64,000 nt of DNA from Spirochaetaceae bacterium (GTDB taxonomy: Bacteria > Spirochaetota > Leptospiria > Leptospirales > Leptonemataceae): positions 425,745-489,744 of the forward strand of contig PBUB01000002.1 in NCBI GenBank assembly GCA_002729885.1, given 5' to 3'. The notes beneath the pieces were generated by a model, which saw nothing but the letters and a program-made list of their open reading frames with translations, searched no databases and had not been told where the DNA came from. Positions within the stretch are counted from its first letter, which is position 1; each line of letters opens with the position of its first letter. Below, piece by piece: positions 1 through 9,041 of this stretch. The position numbers and the translations under genes are program-made.

Positions 1-114
1 TGCGGCCCTTCGGGCCTTGCAAACATCGTGTTTGCGCGTTTCTCGAAACGCGGTTGGTCGTTCGGGATTCCTCGTGAATCCCTCACTGCCGAGGAATGTG
101 CGGCCCTTCGGGCC
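1..114. repeat. Cluster of short inverted repeats bounded by a 16-bp direct repeat
   Basis: The 16-mer TGCGGCCCTTCGGGCC occurs at 1-16 and again at 99-114. Between and within the copies lie several perfect small hairpins: GGCCC/GGGCC with a TTC loop, GCAAACA/TGTTTGC (loop TCG), CGCGTTT/AAACGCG (loop CTCG) and GGGATTC/GAATCCC (loop CTCGT). No coding frame covers the stretch. It may be the end of a longer repeat array to the left of the window, or a transcription or processing signal behind an unseen gene. The structure is plain in the sequence; the function is unknown. Confidence 0.6.
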
Positions 115-196
115 GGATGATTCTGGAGATTTCTGTGGCATTTTCATGAACTCACGACAAAATGGTTGCGCCGTAGTCCGGGTTTTTTGACTATCT

Positions 197-1459
197 GTGT
201 CTATGCTTCAGCTGATCTGGAATACCATCGCCTACAGTGGGATGGCGAAGGTGATGGATGAAGCAGAGCAGAAGAATGTACTTCTGATTAATACTCTGGC
301 TGTAATTATCATCCTGTTTACTCTGGCGTTCACCGGCATCTCGGTGCTGATCCTACCGGAAGAACTCCAGCTACTACCAAAAATTCCTCTCCTCTACAGT
401 GTGCTTCTTCTGGGCGTCCTCTGGCTCAACGGAAAAGGACTCAGGTTGCTGGCCCGGCTTTATTTTGCCATGGTCGGAATGCTGTTTATGGGAGTAATGA
501 CCTATCTCATGGGAGCAGGCACCTCGTTTCATTTCTTTCTATTCACTGTAATTCTGGCTCAGTTTTTCCTGTTTCCGGTTCATCAGCGTGGCTGGATGTA
601 TCTTGTGGGTGTGGCTGCTCTGGTAGAGCTGGCCGCGCTACATATCATGGTTCCGCTGAAGAGTCCCTATCTATCTCTGGATGCGGCGGATGTGCAATCC
701 ATCTCAAGAGCGAACATCATAGGCTCGGCCGCCCTTACCCTGGGGTTTGCAGCATACATCAGTCGGATTTATGAAGTAGCGGAAACGTATCTGCATCTGG
801 AAAGGTCCAAGTCGGAAAAGCTGCTTCTGAATATTCTGCCTGCAACCATTGTGGATAAGCTAAGGGAAAGTCCGGATACCATCGCCGAACGATTCGAGGA
901 ATGCACCATTCTGTTTTCCGATATTGTAGGGTTCACCGAGATGTCCCATCGCATGAGCGCCGTGGATGTTGTGGATTTACTGAATCGAATCTTTTCTGAG
1001 TTCGATGACCTGGCCGAGAAGCACGGTCTGGAAAAGATCAAGACCATTGGCGATGCCTACATGGTGGTGGGCGGTCTTCCTGAACCGGACCATGAGCATG
1101 CAGAGAGAGTAGCCCGATTTGCTCTGGATATGCTGGATGTCATTCAGGGGTACAGGGAGAAAGAGGATCTTCCTCTGGAGATTCGCATCGGCATGGCTTC
1201 TGGCGATGCAGTGGCTGGCGTTATTGGCAAAAAGAAATTTGTGTACGATCTCTGGGGCAAAAGCGTGAATACCGCTTCGCGGATGGAGTCCAGTGGTTTG
1301 CCTGGTAGAGTTCAGGTTACGGAATCTACATACTCCCTTTTGAAAGGAAAGTTTCAATTTGAAGAAAGGGGATTTGTGGAGTTGAAGGGCATGGGCCAGG
1401 TGGCCAGCTATCTTCTGCTGGAAGAAGCTACCACTCTGGATTCGTCGCTCAAGGTCTGA
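197..1459 (+). CDS. Membrane-bound class III adenylate cyclase
   Basis: Predicted to make cAMP from ATP at the inner face of the cytoplasmic membrane. Residues 28-190 hold about six hydrophobic segments. A short helical linker (about 195-230) leads into a cyclase catalytic domain (about 234-410). Both metal-binding aspartates are visible (D242 in FSDIVGFT, D286 in TIGDAYM), as are the purine-specificity pair K282/D351 and the transition-state residues N358 and R362, so adenylate rather than guanylate is expected. The first codon used is GTG; an ATG lies two codons downstream, and no clear Shine-Dalgarno helps choose. A second membrane cyclase of different subtype lies at 50968-52308. The ligand of the membrane domain is unknown. 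Confidence 0.9.
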   Translation: MSMLQLIWNTIAYSGMAKVMDEAEQKNVLLINTLAVIIILFTLAFTGISVLILPEELQLLPKIPLLYSVLLLGVLWLNGKGLRLLARLYFAMVGMLFMGVMTYLMGAGTSFHFFLFTVILAQFFLFPVHQRGWMYLVGVAALVELAALHIMVPLKSPYLSLDAADVQSISRANIIGSAALTLGFAAYISRIYEVAETYLHLERSKSEKLLLNILPATIVDKLRESPDTIAERFEECTILFSDIVGFTEMSHRMSAVDVVDLLNRIFSEFDDLAEKHGLEKIKTIGDAYMVVGGLPEPDHEHAERVARFALDMLDVIQGYREKEDLPLEIRIGMASGDAVAGVIGKKKFVYDLWGKSVNTASRMESSGLPGRVQVTESTYSLLKGKFQFEERGFVELKGMGQVASYLLLEEATTLDSSLKV

Positions 1460-1522
1460 GACGAATTCGGTTTCAGTTTCCCCTATCGTTGTTTTTCCAT
1501 TGCCATCCGCATAGCGGACTTA

Positions 1523-2197
1523 TCAGTCGCGATACATCGCTTCCAGGATTACTCGGCCCATTAATTCATAGCCGCTTCTATTCGGATGGATGGCGTCGTC
1601 ATCTGGATAGAGTGGAACGCCGCCGCCGTTAAGGTGGGCTTCGAACACGGAATCCAGGTCTATTAACCGGGATCCTGCCGGTAGATTATTTCTGAGCAAC
1701 TGATTGTTGGCCAGAATACCGTTCTGTATGGGAAGATATCTGGTTCTGGGCACCAGGGTATGAAATACCGGAGCACTGCTGCGATTGGCCAGGGCCTCCT
1801 GATAGCTATAAACATTGTCCAGGAAATCCTGGCCGCTGAATCGAGCCGCGTCGTTGGAGCCCAGCACTGTAATGATTCGGTCCGGTGGTTGGATGCCGGC
1901 AAACGCCTGGTCCATCCTCAAATACCAGTCCCGATAATCGTAGCCATCCACTCCGCGAACATAGATAGTTATGGGATCGGGACTCAATGTTTCCAGATAG
2001 AATCCATCCGAGCGCTCTGTGAGCGAATCGCCTATGATCAAATAGGTTCTGGATTCCGGGAGTAGAAAGGAATAATCACTGCCTGGCTGACTGCAGGCAG
2101 CGCAGACCGCACAGAGCAAGAACACCGCCAGGCGCAGAAGCGACCCGGTCCGGGAAATGCTCAGGGAGTAAAGGGCCACGCCTGGATTTGCCACCAT
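1523..2197 (-). CDS. SGNH/GDSL-type hydrolase lipoprotein
   Basis: Probable exported esterase or acyl-hydrolase. A hydrophobic leader ends in a lipobox-like AVCAAC near residue 35, so the protein is probably lipid-anchored. The SGNH blocks are recognisable: GDSLTE (nucleophile Ser, block I), GSNDAA (block III Asn) and DDAIHPNRSGY (block V Asp-x-x-His). The annotated start overlaps the 3' end of the upstream lipoprotein gene by 37 bp; a GTG at codon 7 is an equally likely start and would also overlap, indicating translational coupling. The substrate cannot be deduced; cell-wall or lipid deacylation are the usual options. Confidence 0.75.
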   Translation of the reverse strand: MVANPGVALYSLSISRTGSLLRLAVFLLCAVCAACSQPGSDYSFLLPESRTYLIIGDSLTERSDGFYLETLSPDPITIYVRGVDGYDYRDWYLRMDQAFAGIQPPDRIITVLGSNDAARFSGQDFLDNVYSYQEALANRSSAPVFHTLVPRTRYLPIQNGILANNQLLRNNLPAGSRLIDLDSVFEAHLNGGGVPLYPDDDAIHPNRSGYELMGRVILEAMYRD

Positions 2198-2757
2198 CGG
2201 CCTTCATTCTCCTGATAGGGCAATGGGCTGGGTTCTGTCTTGAACGAAAGTAGAAGCTGCCGCATATCCTCCTGGGACGATATGGAACGAATCCGATTGA
2301 AGTCTTCGTTACTCCAGGCCCTCCATCCTTGCTTGAAAGCTCTATCCGTGCGCACTCCCAGATGCATGGTAAAATGAGATTTCCTGGCCCCCGGTCCGGC
2401 AGGATCGGTGAGCATGATGTATCGGGCTTCTTTGTAGTAATTTCGGGCCCAGGTCATGATTTCTTTGAAATGCTCGTACGGGAAATTGTAACCCACCTGA
2501 ATGCCAGCAAATGCCTGGTCAGAGTAAGGAATGTCAGCCGGTGGCAGAATGGTTACAGGAACCTTCATATCCTGCACCAGAATGCTACACCGATAGGCTG
2601 CTCTGTGATAGGTGAGATTTACCGAGGGCTCCGGATTCACGCCGTAGAGCTCTTCAATAAACGCCGGAGTGCTGCATCCACCCAGCAGGGCCAATAGTAG
2701 AATCAGCGGAATGGTTCTACCGGCTCTTTTGCGTATTTTCTCTGACAGCAGTCTCAC
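2161..2757 (-). CDS. Putative lipoprotein of unknown function
   Basis: A 198-residue protein with a basic N terminus, a hydrophobic stretch and a clear lipobox (LLGGC, about residues 24-28), so it is probably exported and lipidated. I do not recognise the mature domain. It is the first gene of a two-gene leftward unit with the GDSL-like lipoprotein, whose start lies inside its last codons. Joint expression suggests a shared envelope function, but no activity can be assigned. Confidence 0.7.
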   Translation of the reverse strand: MRLLSEKIRKRAGRTIPLILLLALLGGCSTPAFIEELYGVNPEPSVNLTYHRAAYRCSILVQDMKVPVTILPPADIPYSDQAFAGIQVGYNFPYEHFKEIMTWARNYYKEARYIMLTDPAGPGARKSHFTMHLGVRTDRAFKQGWRAWSNEDFNRIRSISSQEDMRQLLLSFKTEPSPLPYQENEGRWWQIQAWPFTP

Positions 2758-2920
2758 TTAAGTCGATTTCCCAGCTCCAGTATACTCCGCAAGAAGGAAA
2801 AGGCTTTCCATTCAGGCCAAAATTGTTTTTTTCCACTGAGGGATGGACCTCTGATCCTCCGGATCTTCTATGGTCATCCTGGAGCCCCCGGGCTTTTAAA
2901 ATTCCTTTGGAGAGGACTCG

Positions 2921-3460
2921 ATGCTTACAAAAGACATTACACCAGAAATGTCCATGATGGAAATTATGGATATCTATCCTGGAGCCAAAAGAGCATTATT
3001 TCAAAAATTCCATATTGGTGGCTGTTCCAGTTGTGGATTCGCACCCAGCGATACCCTGGAAGAGGTGTTTATCAAGCATAACCGTCCAGACTCAGTGGGT
3101 GAAGCCATTGATTATATCTATGAAAGCGCACGAGTGGATGAAGAGATGCAGATAGATCCTGCAGAGCTAAAGCAGAAGCTGGATGCAGGCGAAACCTGGA
3201 GAATCATCGATGTGCGTGAGCCATTTGAAGCGCAACTGGCAGAGCTTCCTGGCTCGGAAATGCTAACCCGCGAAATGGCCTACGAAATCCTGCATAAGTG
3301 GGAAAAAGATACAAACATTGCGTTTTATTGCCACGTAGGTCAGCGATCTCTGGAAGCAGCCAGCTACTTTAAAGGCCATGGCCTGCCCAATGTAAAGAGT
3401 CTTCGTGGCGGTATTGATCGCTGGGCCGAAGAAATCGACGATAGCATTCCTCGCTATTGA
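2921..3460 (+). CDS. DUF1858-rhodanese fusion protein
   Basis: Two domains are visible. Residues 1-55 resemble DUF1858, with the diagnostic C35-S-S-C38 pair in a GGCSSCGF context. Residues 75-175 form a rhodanese domain with the active-site loop CHVGQRS (nucleophilic C137) and the trailing GGIDRW motif. Rhodaneses carry a persulfide on this cysteine, and the DUF1858 Cys pair could deliver or accept sulfur, electrons or an Fe-S cluster; the substrate is unknown. The start is supported by an upstream purine-rich GGAGAGG. The gene is convergent with the DUF4505 gene, with a hairpin between them. Confidence 0.85.
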   Translation: MLTKDITPEMSMMEIMDIYPGAKRALFQKFHIGGCSSCGFAPSDTLEEVFIKHNRPDSVGEAIDYIYESARVDEEMQIDPAELKQKLDAGETWRIIDVREPFEAQLAELPGSEMLTREMAYEILHKWEKDTNIAFYCHVGQRSLEAASYFKGHGLPNVKSLRGGIDRWAEEIDDSIPRY

Positions 3461-3500
3461 TCCACTCAAAGAATCTCATTTAATTCGCTACTGAATTCTA

Positions 3501-3527
3501 CCGGTCGGGTATTCTAGACCCGGCCGG
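3501..3527. terminator. Hairpin between convergent genes
   Basis: CCGGTCGGGT at 3501-3510 pairs with ACCCGGCCGG at 3518-3527 (one wobble pair) around a 7-nt loop. It lies between the stops of two convergent genes and could stop transcription from both sides, although only a short T stretch follows. Confidence 0.5.
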
Positions 3528-3532
3528 AGTGT

Positions 3533-4069
3533 TTACGTGGCCCCCCGAGTGGTGGCCTTCTCATCCGAATGAGGTAGCGTGAGGTTCTGGTCCAGCGCAA
3601 GATCCATAGCGGCAAGCTCTCTGGCAGTATTCAGGGAGCTAAACGGGCCTTCCGGTCGCAACACCCAGCCATCGTTGAAATCCAGATACTTCTGCCATTC
3701 CAGTAGAAGCTCGGGCGAAATACGTCCAAGCAAAAAGGGTGCCGGATGATAGAGCTGGCCATCGGAGCCAATGACCAATTTCTCTGGCTGCCATGGAAAT
3801 GTCAGCGATCCGCCAAAGATAAGAACATTTTGCCTCTCATCCATCTTTCTGAAGACAATCGGCGCTCCGGAGCTGCGTACAAAATTCATTTCTCGGCCGC
3901 AGGGTGATACATAGGGATATTCATCATGCATTCCTGTATCGTTGGGCTTGAGCCTTTCGAAAAAGAAATCCAGAAAGTCTATGTCATCCTGTAGAGTGCC
4001 ATCATGGTACAGTCGGCCTTTACCATCGATATCATAGAAATAGATTCTCTCAATTTTACGTGCAGGCAT
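3533..4069 (-). CDS. DUF4505 (UPF0598) family protein
   Basis: The 178-residue protein matches the DUF4505/UPF0598 family, which has mitochondrial members in animals (human C8orf82 type). Recognisable family features are the N-terminal IYFYDIDGKGRLYHDGT, the SPCGREMNFVR block and the C-terminal LYHPAP/GRISPELL segment. No signal peptide or membrane segment is visible, so it is probably cytosolic. The biochemical role of the family is not known to me. It is transcribed alone, convergent with the rhodanese gene. Confidence 0.75.
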   Translation of the reverse strand: MPARKIERIYFYDIDGKGRLYHDGTLQDDIDFLDFFFERLKPNDTGMHDEYPYVSPCGREMNFVRSSGAPIVFRKMDERQNVLIFGGSLTFPWQPEKLVIGSDGQLYHPAPFLLGRISPELLLEWQKYLDFNDGWVLRPEGPFSSLNTARELAAMDLALDQNLTLPHSDEKATTRGAT

Positions 4070-4534
4070 AGTTCTTCTGACCTCGGGAGCCCTTCTCTTA
4101 AGATAAGCTTTACAACGTTACAGGCAATGTAAGAATCAACTGTATTCTGATTGCACGTATTGTATTTCCTGAAGGGTAAGGGCCCTTTCCACAGCGAAAG
4201 TATTAATTTGAAATCCAGGGATTCTTAAGCTTTCAGTATTAGTTTCCTGGGGCGAATCAAAGAAGGATTACACCGCGTAATATTGATGCAGAAAACCGAA
4301 AATCCTTGAAAAAATTTGCTATAGATTTATAAAATACTTGCCCTGGGGTATAACGTACACTATACATGCGACAGAACGGCCATCTCGATTCAGGCGAATT
4401 TTTCATTAAGTTAGCTTGCAAATCGAAACTCGCTGCATGGCTTTTGTGCGAAGCTGCTCAGCGTTCCCAGGTCACAAATCATACTCGCGGCCAAACGGCA
4501 TCAGGTTGCCGCGTGCAACGGGGAGAAGAAAATC
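4070..4534. other. Long intergenic region ahead of the DUF4332 gene
   Basis: This 465-bp stretch separates divergent genes and is AT-rich in its middle part (about 4200-4340). It holds two good sigma70-like promoters for the rightward gene (separate entry) and would give that gene a leader of about 160 nt. A 63-codon frame at 4366-4557 starts at the -10 box of the second promoter and runs into the next gene; I do not consider it coding. No RNA gene or riboswitch was recognised. Confidence 0.5.
4306..4366 (+). promoter_or_regulatory. Two overlapping sigma70-type promoters
   Basis: Promoter 1 is TTGAAA (4306-4311), 16 bp, TATAAA (4328-4333). Promoter 2 is TTGCCC (4338-4343), 17 bp, TATACA (4361-4366). 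Both point toward the DUF4332 gene at 4535. The assignment rests on consensus only. Confidence 0.5.
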
Positions 4535-4939
4535 ATGGCAAAGCTAAATCGTATTGAAGGGATAGATGACAAGGCGGCGCAGAAATTAAAGTCGGTTGGT
4601 ATTACAACCATTGAAAAGCTTCTGGAACAGGCAAGCAAGCCACAGGATCGCAAGCAGATCTCAAAAGAAGCCCGGGTCAGTGAAAAGCAACTGCTGAAGT
4701 GGGTGAATCATGCGGATCTGTTTCGCATTAAAGGTATTGCAGGTCTGAAAGCCGAGCTACTGGAAGCAACCGGTGTAGATACCATTAAAGAACTGGCCAA
4801 GCGCAAGCCAGAGAATCTTTACGAATCCCTTCTGGAAATGAACAAGAAAAAGAACTTCGTAGAGCGCGTACCGGGCATGGTACAGGTAAAACGATGGGTC
4901 ACCACTGCCAAGCGCATGAAGCCCATGGTAAAATACTAG
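4535..4939 (+). CDS. DUF4332 helix-hairpin-helix protein
   Basis: A small basic protein of 134 residues composed of two helix-hairpin-helix-like units of the DUF4332 type: an IEGIDDKAAQKLKSVGITT unit near the N terminus and an IKGIAGLKAELLEATGV unit in the middle. The many Lys/Arg residues and HhH fold suggest nucleic-acid binding, but no enzyme motif is present. The start has a good GGGGAGAAG Shine-Dalgarno, and two promoter-like sequences lie upstream. It is separated from uppP by 129 bp. Confidence 0.75.
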   Translation: MAKLNRIEGIDDKAAQKLKSVGITTIEKLLEQASKPQDRKQISKEARVSEKQLLKWVNHADLFRIKGIAGLKAELLEATGVDTIKELAKRKPENLYESLLEMNKKKNFVERVPGMVQVKRWVTTAKRMKPMVKY

Positions 4940-5068
4940 AGCTGCGCCGGACGGCCCCGTTTCAAAAAGTTTTCTGTTTTGGTGAACCGGGGGCCGCCGC
5001 TGCTGCGAATCAGGATTCTGTAGCTAAATACTCACTGGACCGGATGGATTGTCGCTCAAACCTGGCTT

Positions 5069-5929
5069 ATGATCGACAATCAGACCGCTGTGATCCTGGG
5101 GCTGGTTCAGGGCCTTGCAGAGTTCATTCCCATCTCCAGTACAGCTCATCTGAGAATTATTCCTGCATTTATGCAGCTCAAAGACCCGGGGGCCGCCTAC
5201 TCGGCGGTACTGCAGCTGGGAACTCTTCTTTCACTGATTGTCTATTTCCGCAAAGACCTGGGCGAATTTATCGTTGCGACCTATCGTTCCCTGTTTCCGG
5301 GGGAAGGCAAGCGACTGGATTTTGCGCAGTTTAGAGATTGGGACCTGGATGCCCGGATGCCCTATTACCTGATCATTGGTACCATTCCGGTATCTGTTTT
5401 CGGTCTGGTCTTGAAGGATTTTATCGTAGGACCCTTTCGATCTCTTTATGTAATCTCAGGCAGTCTTATCGTTCTGGCGCTATTTCTCTGGTGGGCGGAT
5501 CGAATTGGAAAAAAGGAACGGACCGTAAGCAGCATTACTATGCTGGATGCATTCTGGATTGGAATGGCTCAGGCTCTGGCCCTGGTGCCCGGCGCTTCCC
5601 GGTCCGGTACCACTTTGATGATGGGTCTATTTCTGGGGCTTACCCGTCAGGGTTCCATGAGGTTTTCCTTTTTGCTCTCTATTCCTGCCATCGGGCTTTC
5701 CGGGGTCTATGAGCTCATCAAGGACTTCGATGAGCTTCAGAGTCTGGGACTGGAAGGATTGCTCCTGGGAACCATTGTAGCCGGCCTTTCCGGATACATA
5801 GCTGTGGCCGGATTATTGCGTTATCTTCGGACTCATAGCACATTCATTTTTGTTGCCTACCGAATCCTGCTGGGTATTCTGATACTGGTGCTTCTGGGCG
5901 CGGGATGGATCATGGATAATCCAGCCTGA
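5069..5929 (+). CDS. uppP: Undecaprenyl-diphosphatase UppP (BacA)
   Basis: Dephosphorylates undecaprenyl diphosphate at the cytoplasmic membrane so that the lipid carrier can be reused in peptidoglycan and polysaccharide synthesis; it also confers bacitracin tolerance in other bacteria. The polytopic 286-residue protein has the two signature regions: the N-terminal QGLAEFIPISSTAHL (E18, S23, S24, H27) and GASRSGTT at 175-182 with the conserved R178. The length fits the family. Its neighbours are a DUF4332 gene upstream and fliS downstream, neither functionally linked in an obvious way. Confidence 0.95.
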   Translation: MIDNQTAVILGLVQGLAEFIPISSTAHLRIIPAFMQLKDPGAAYSAVLQLGTLLSLIVYFRKDLGEFIVATYRSLFPGEGKRLDFAQFRDWDLDARMPYYLIIGTIPVSVFGLVLKDFIVGPFRSLYVISGSLIVLALFLWWADRIGKKERTVSSITMLDAFWIGMAQALALVPGASRSGTTLMMGLFLGLTRQGSMRFSFLLSIPAIGLSGVYELIKDFDELQSLGLEGLLLGTIVAGLSGYIAVAGLLRYLRTHSTFIFVAYRILLGILILVLLGAGWIMDNPA

Positions 5930-6060
5930 TCCGGGACACAGGCCTGCTGCGGTAGAATTTCCTGTAGGTTCCCTGGATCTGGATTTTCGGTGATCATGGC
6001 AATTACAGGTATAAAGCCCGATTGCCATACCGCCGATAGGCAAAGCACGGGAGTGAATCA

Positions 6061-6507
6061 ATGGCCCTAGCCAGAAAAAGCCAGTACGACGCCTACAAAG
6101 ATACCGAGATCCAGACTGCCAACCAGGGTAAGCTGATTGTGATGCTCTATGATGGAGCCATCCGCTTTCTCCGGATTGCGCAGGACAATTTGAATCCTCG
6201 GACCTACGATGTTGCCAACACCAATATCATCAAGGCCCAGGATATTATCACCGAGCTCATGCTCTCTCTAAACATGGAGGGAGGAGAAGTTGCTCAGAAC
6301 CTGTTCAATCTATATGCCTACATGAAAAAGAGGCTTCTGGAAGCGAACATGGCCAAAGACAGCGCAGTTATCGATGAGGTTATCAAGTTAATTGAACCTT
6401 TAAAGAGCGCCTGGGAAGAGGTGCTCAATCGAGAAGGCACCGGTGCTTCGGCTCCGCGTCCGACCTCCGGACGACCGGAAGGCGCCGGACTGAATATCCA
6501 GGGTTGA
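6061..6507 (+). CDS. fliS: Flagellar export chaperone FliS
   Basis: FliS binds the C terminus of flagellin in the cytosol and prevents premature polymerisation before export. The protein begins with the typical Y-x-x-x-x-I-x-T-A segment (YKDTEIQTANQGKLIVMLYD) and is predicted all-helical, with a Pro/Gly-rich tail after about residue 128. The length (148) is close to normal. The next gene starts inside its stop codon, and such a partner next to fliS is often another small flagellar chaperone. Confidence 0.93.
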   Translation: MALARKSQYDAYKDTEIQTANQGKLIVMLYDGAIRFLRIAQDNLNPRTYDVANTNIIKAQDIITELMLSLNMEGGEVAQNLFNLYAYMKKRLLEANMAKDSAVIDEVIKLIEPLKSAWEEVLNREGTGASAPRPTSGRPEGAGLNIQG

Positions 6508-6875
6508 GTCAGTACTCAAGATTTCTGCTAAAAAGGTACAGGGCACTTCTATGGAAGGCCCATACCTTGATGCAGGATTCCTTGAAATCGGAGAATCCAG
6601 ATCTTCAGGCGGATTTCCTGTTCGAGCATTACAGGGATCTGTTCGATGAGCTGGAATCGGTGAGTACCCAGGTCCAACAAACACTTCAAAAGGAATATCC
6701 TTCCTCCGTTGCCATTTCTGACATAAGCGAGAAAACCTATCTAAGGCATAGCCTGGTTCTACTGGATGCAGTTGACAGAAATCTAATCCAGCTAAAAGAT
6801 CGGGCCCTTGAGGATGTATTTCAGAATCATGTGGGTGGTCATATTCGCGCATTTCTGAAAGAGAAGGATGGCTGA
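6504..6875 (+). CDS. Small helical protein encoded immediately after fliS
   Basis: A 123-residue protein rich in charged helices with no recognised family. It would start with TTG at 6504, overlapping the fliS stop by 4 bp, so translation is probably coupled. By position it could be a FliT-like flagellar chaperone, but no sequence similarity that I can see proves this. A first-codon alternative further inside cannot be excluded. Confidence 0.6.
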   Translation: MSQYSRFLLKRYRALLWKAHTLMQDSLKSENPDLQADFLFEHYRDLFDELESVSTQVQQTLQKEYPSSVAISDISEKTYLRHSLVLLDAVDRNLIQLKDRALEDVFQNHVGGHIRAFLKEKDG

Positions 6876-6992
6876 ACGCCGGGCCGGCCCAAAAAGGCCG
6901 AACCAGAAGCACTCCTCCTCGTCCAAACAACAGAACCTGGTAGATCTACAATTCGGTAGCAATAGCTCTGGTTTTGCAGACTGCCAAAACGG

Positions 6993-8735
6993 ATGGATTC
7001 TATGTTAACTAAGTTGCGATGGCTGGTAATGGTTGTGGGCCTGTTTGCCGCTCTGGGCTCAGTGCAGGCGAAAAGAGTGGCTGTGCTTTTTGGCAGTAAC
7101 TACACAGGCAATTCTGCGGGTATTCCACCCCTGGAACTCTGTGAGAAGGATGCCGCCCTCATGGAAAAGACCCTGAAATCCCATGGGCGCTTCGATGATG
7201 TCAAGGTGTACCTGGGTCGCATGGTTACGGCCAACAATGTGGAGAAGGCCATCGAAGAAGTGGCGAATGAAACCGATGAAGACGATACCGTAGTCTTCTA
7301 TTTTTCCGGTCATGGCACCTACCAGAGGAATAAGGATGCTCCGGATGGACTGGACAATGTTATTGTAATGTTCAACCGCCCGCATATTAGCGAGCTGCAG
7401 CTAAACGAATGGTTGGAAGAGGTAGAATCTACAAAAACCGTATTTGTTTTCGATTGTTGCCATGCCGGTGGCATAGGACGACAGAATAAGAAGCAGCGCG
7501 GTACCGGTGATGTGCCGGTAGGCGATGGCAGCTCCGGAATCGTACTTCAGAACCGAAATGCCTCTCGATACTTTGATAACAAAGTTGTAGTGGCCTCCAG
7601 CGATGCAAATGAGACTTCTATTGAAATCCGAGGAGGCATAAATCAGGGCATCTTTACCTACTATTTTGCCCAGTCTTTGAATCCGGCCAATGGAGACTTA
7701 AACAAAGACCGGACGGTTACCATATTCGAAGCTTTTGAATGGACCAGTAAGAGAGTTACCAGCAGCGCGAAGCAATACAATCATAAGCAGACTCCGCAAT
7801 TGATTGGCGATGGGTCCGGAATCCAGATCGCAGGGGAATTCAAGCCTTCTCCTCCGGCACCGCAACCTGGACCAGAAGTGGTGGATCCTCAGCCAAACCC
7901 GAACCCTTCTCCTGTAGGACCTCCTCCCAATCCTGTGGACCCGGTAGATCCTGTTGGACCCACGGAACCAGAAGTGGTGAATCATGGGGAACAGGGACAG
8001 ATCGTTCTGGCTACTACCATTCTCAAAAGCAAGTACGCCGTCTCTTCCATGAATCCAAACGATATCATTGGTGAAAACGATCCGCATAAAATCATTGGAG
8101 AAACCAGCCCCTACAAGCGTAAGCCCGGGGAAGGCCAGAACCGTGAAAAACGCAAAGATGAGGATCGTCTGGTAAAAGCCACTGTATCTGGCGAAGAATT
8201 CCCGGTAAAACTGCAGTGGGTGAACGAATATCAGCTACGCCAGATCACCGGTGAGCAGATTCCTCTGGGAGTGTATTCTTTTCAGGGAGTGGTGAAGCGC
8301 AACCAGGTGGCTATTATTACGATCTCCAAAGTACCTGCCGGCGTCCATGAGGTGATCATCGAGGCCGATGGATACCCGGTACTGAAGCGTCGTGTGGGCG
8401 TGGAGAAAAATCAGGTCTCCAAAGAGCTGGTTGTGGCCAGTATTACAGGTCGTGGCTCCATAGAAGGAAAGGTGTTCTACAAGAATTTTGAGCAACCTAT
8501 GGCCGGCCATGAGATCTGGATGCCTACGGTGACCGGGGTAAATCAGATCCATAAGTTCAAAACCCTGTCGGACGGTTCTTTCTGGTTTCTGAATCTTCCG
8601 GCCAGTGCAAACTATCAGCTCATGGTATCCTTTCTGGAGAACTCCCCCATCGAGAATAATCGCTTTGAGGTAAGACCCGGAGGCATAACCAAGCTTGACG
8701 TGGTACTGAACCGAAAAAGCGTTAGGGATAGATGA
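6993..8735 (+). CDS. Secreted caspase-like (peptidase C14) protein with C-terminal beta domains
   Basis: Residues 1-26 form a signal peptide (cleavage after VQA). Residues 27-275 form a caspase/metacaspase-type domain with the catalytic pair H107 (FYFSGHGTY) and C156 (FDCCHAGG). A proline-rich linker (about 284-335) leads to two predicted beta domains: a PEGA-like segment (PAGVHEVIIEADGYPV) and a carboxypeptidase-regulatory-like domain. Metacaspases cleave after basic residues in other bacteria; here the signal peptide puts it outside the cytoplasm. It heads a unit with a small membrane protein (4-bp overlap) and probably two lipoproteins. The target is unknown. Confidence 0.85.
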   Translation: MDSMLTKLRWLVMVVGLFAALGSVQAKRVAVLFGSNYTGNSAGIPPLELCEKDAALMEKTLKSHGRFDDVKVYLGRMVTANNVEKAIEEVANETDEDDTVVFYFSGHGTYQRNKDAPDGLDNVIVMFNRPHISELQLNEWLEEVESTKTVFVFDCCHAGGIGRQNKKQRGTGDVPVGDGSSGIVLQNRNASRYFDNKVVVASSDANETSIEIRGGINQGIFTYYFAQSLNPANGDLNKDRTVTIFEAFEWTSKRVTSSAKQYNHKQTPQLIGDGSGIQIAGEFKPSPPAPQPGPEVVDPQPNPNPSPVGPPPNPVDPVDPVGPTEPEVVNHGEQGQIVLATTILKSKYAVSSMNPNDIIGENDPHKIIGETSPYKRKPGEGQNREKRKDEDRLVKATVSGEEFPVKLQWVNEYQLRQITGEQIPLGVYSFQGVVKRNQVAIITISKVPAGVHEVIIEADGYPVLKRRVGVEKNQVSKELVVASITGRGSIEGKVFYKNFEQPMAGHEIWMPTVTGVNQIHKFKTLSDGSFWFLNLPASANYQLMVSFLENSPIENNRFEVRPGGITKLDVVLNRKSVRDR

Positions 8736-8914
8736 GGTTAATAATCTACGGGATTCTTCTTTATCTAGCCTATCGACTGATCAAATCCTGGCTCCTGAAA
8801 ACAGGAGCCTCCAGGGCCCGGCCCAGCTTTTCCGCAGAGGAAAGCAGCCGGGGCTCTTTCTCCAGCCAGCGTGAAAAGGATGTTACCGAGCGGTCGAGAG
8901 TGCTGGACGACTGA
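8732..8914 (+). CDS. Small single-span membrane protein
   Basis: A 60-residue protein whose ATG overlaps the stop of the caspase-like gene (ATGA). It has one hydrophobic segment (about 2-17, rich in Ile, Leu and Tyr) followed by a polar, serine-rich cytoplasmic or periplasmic tail. No family was recognised. Tight coupling to the upstream gene suggests that it serves the same process. Confidence 0.6.
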   Translation: MRLIIYGILLYLAYRLIKSWLLKTGASRARPSFSAEESSRGSFSSQREKDVTERSRVLDD

Positions 8915-9041
8915 ACATCTTCCATCCTCGGTAATTCACCGATTCAGTGCATTGTAGTTTCGGATCCGCTTGGGGGCCCGGCCGATTGCATCCTTGATTT
9001 TTTCCATGAATTCCAGCTTCGGAACCGATAATTCTAATGGG

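Noticed and set aside
4366-4557. 63-codon frame between promoter and DUF4332 gene
   Set aside because: It starts at the -10 hexamer, has no Shine-Dalgarno, shows no family and overlaps the well-supported DUF4332 start.
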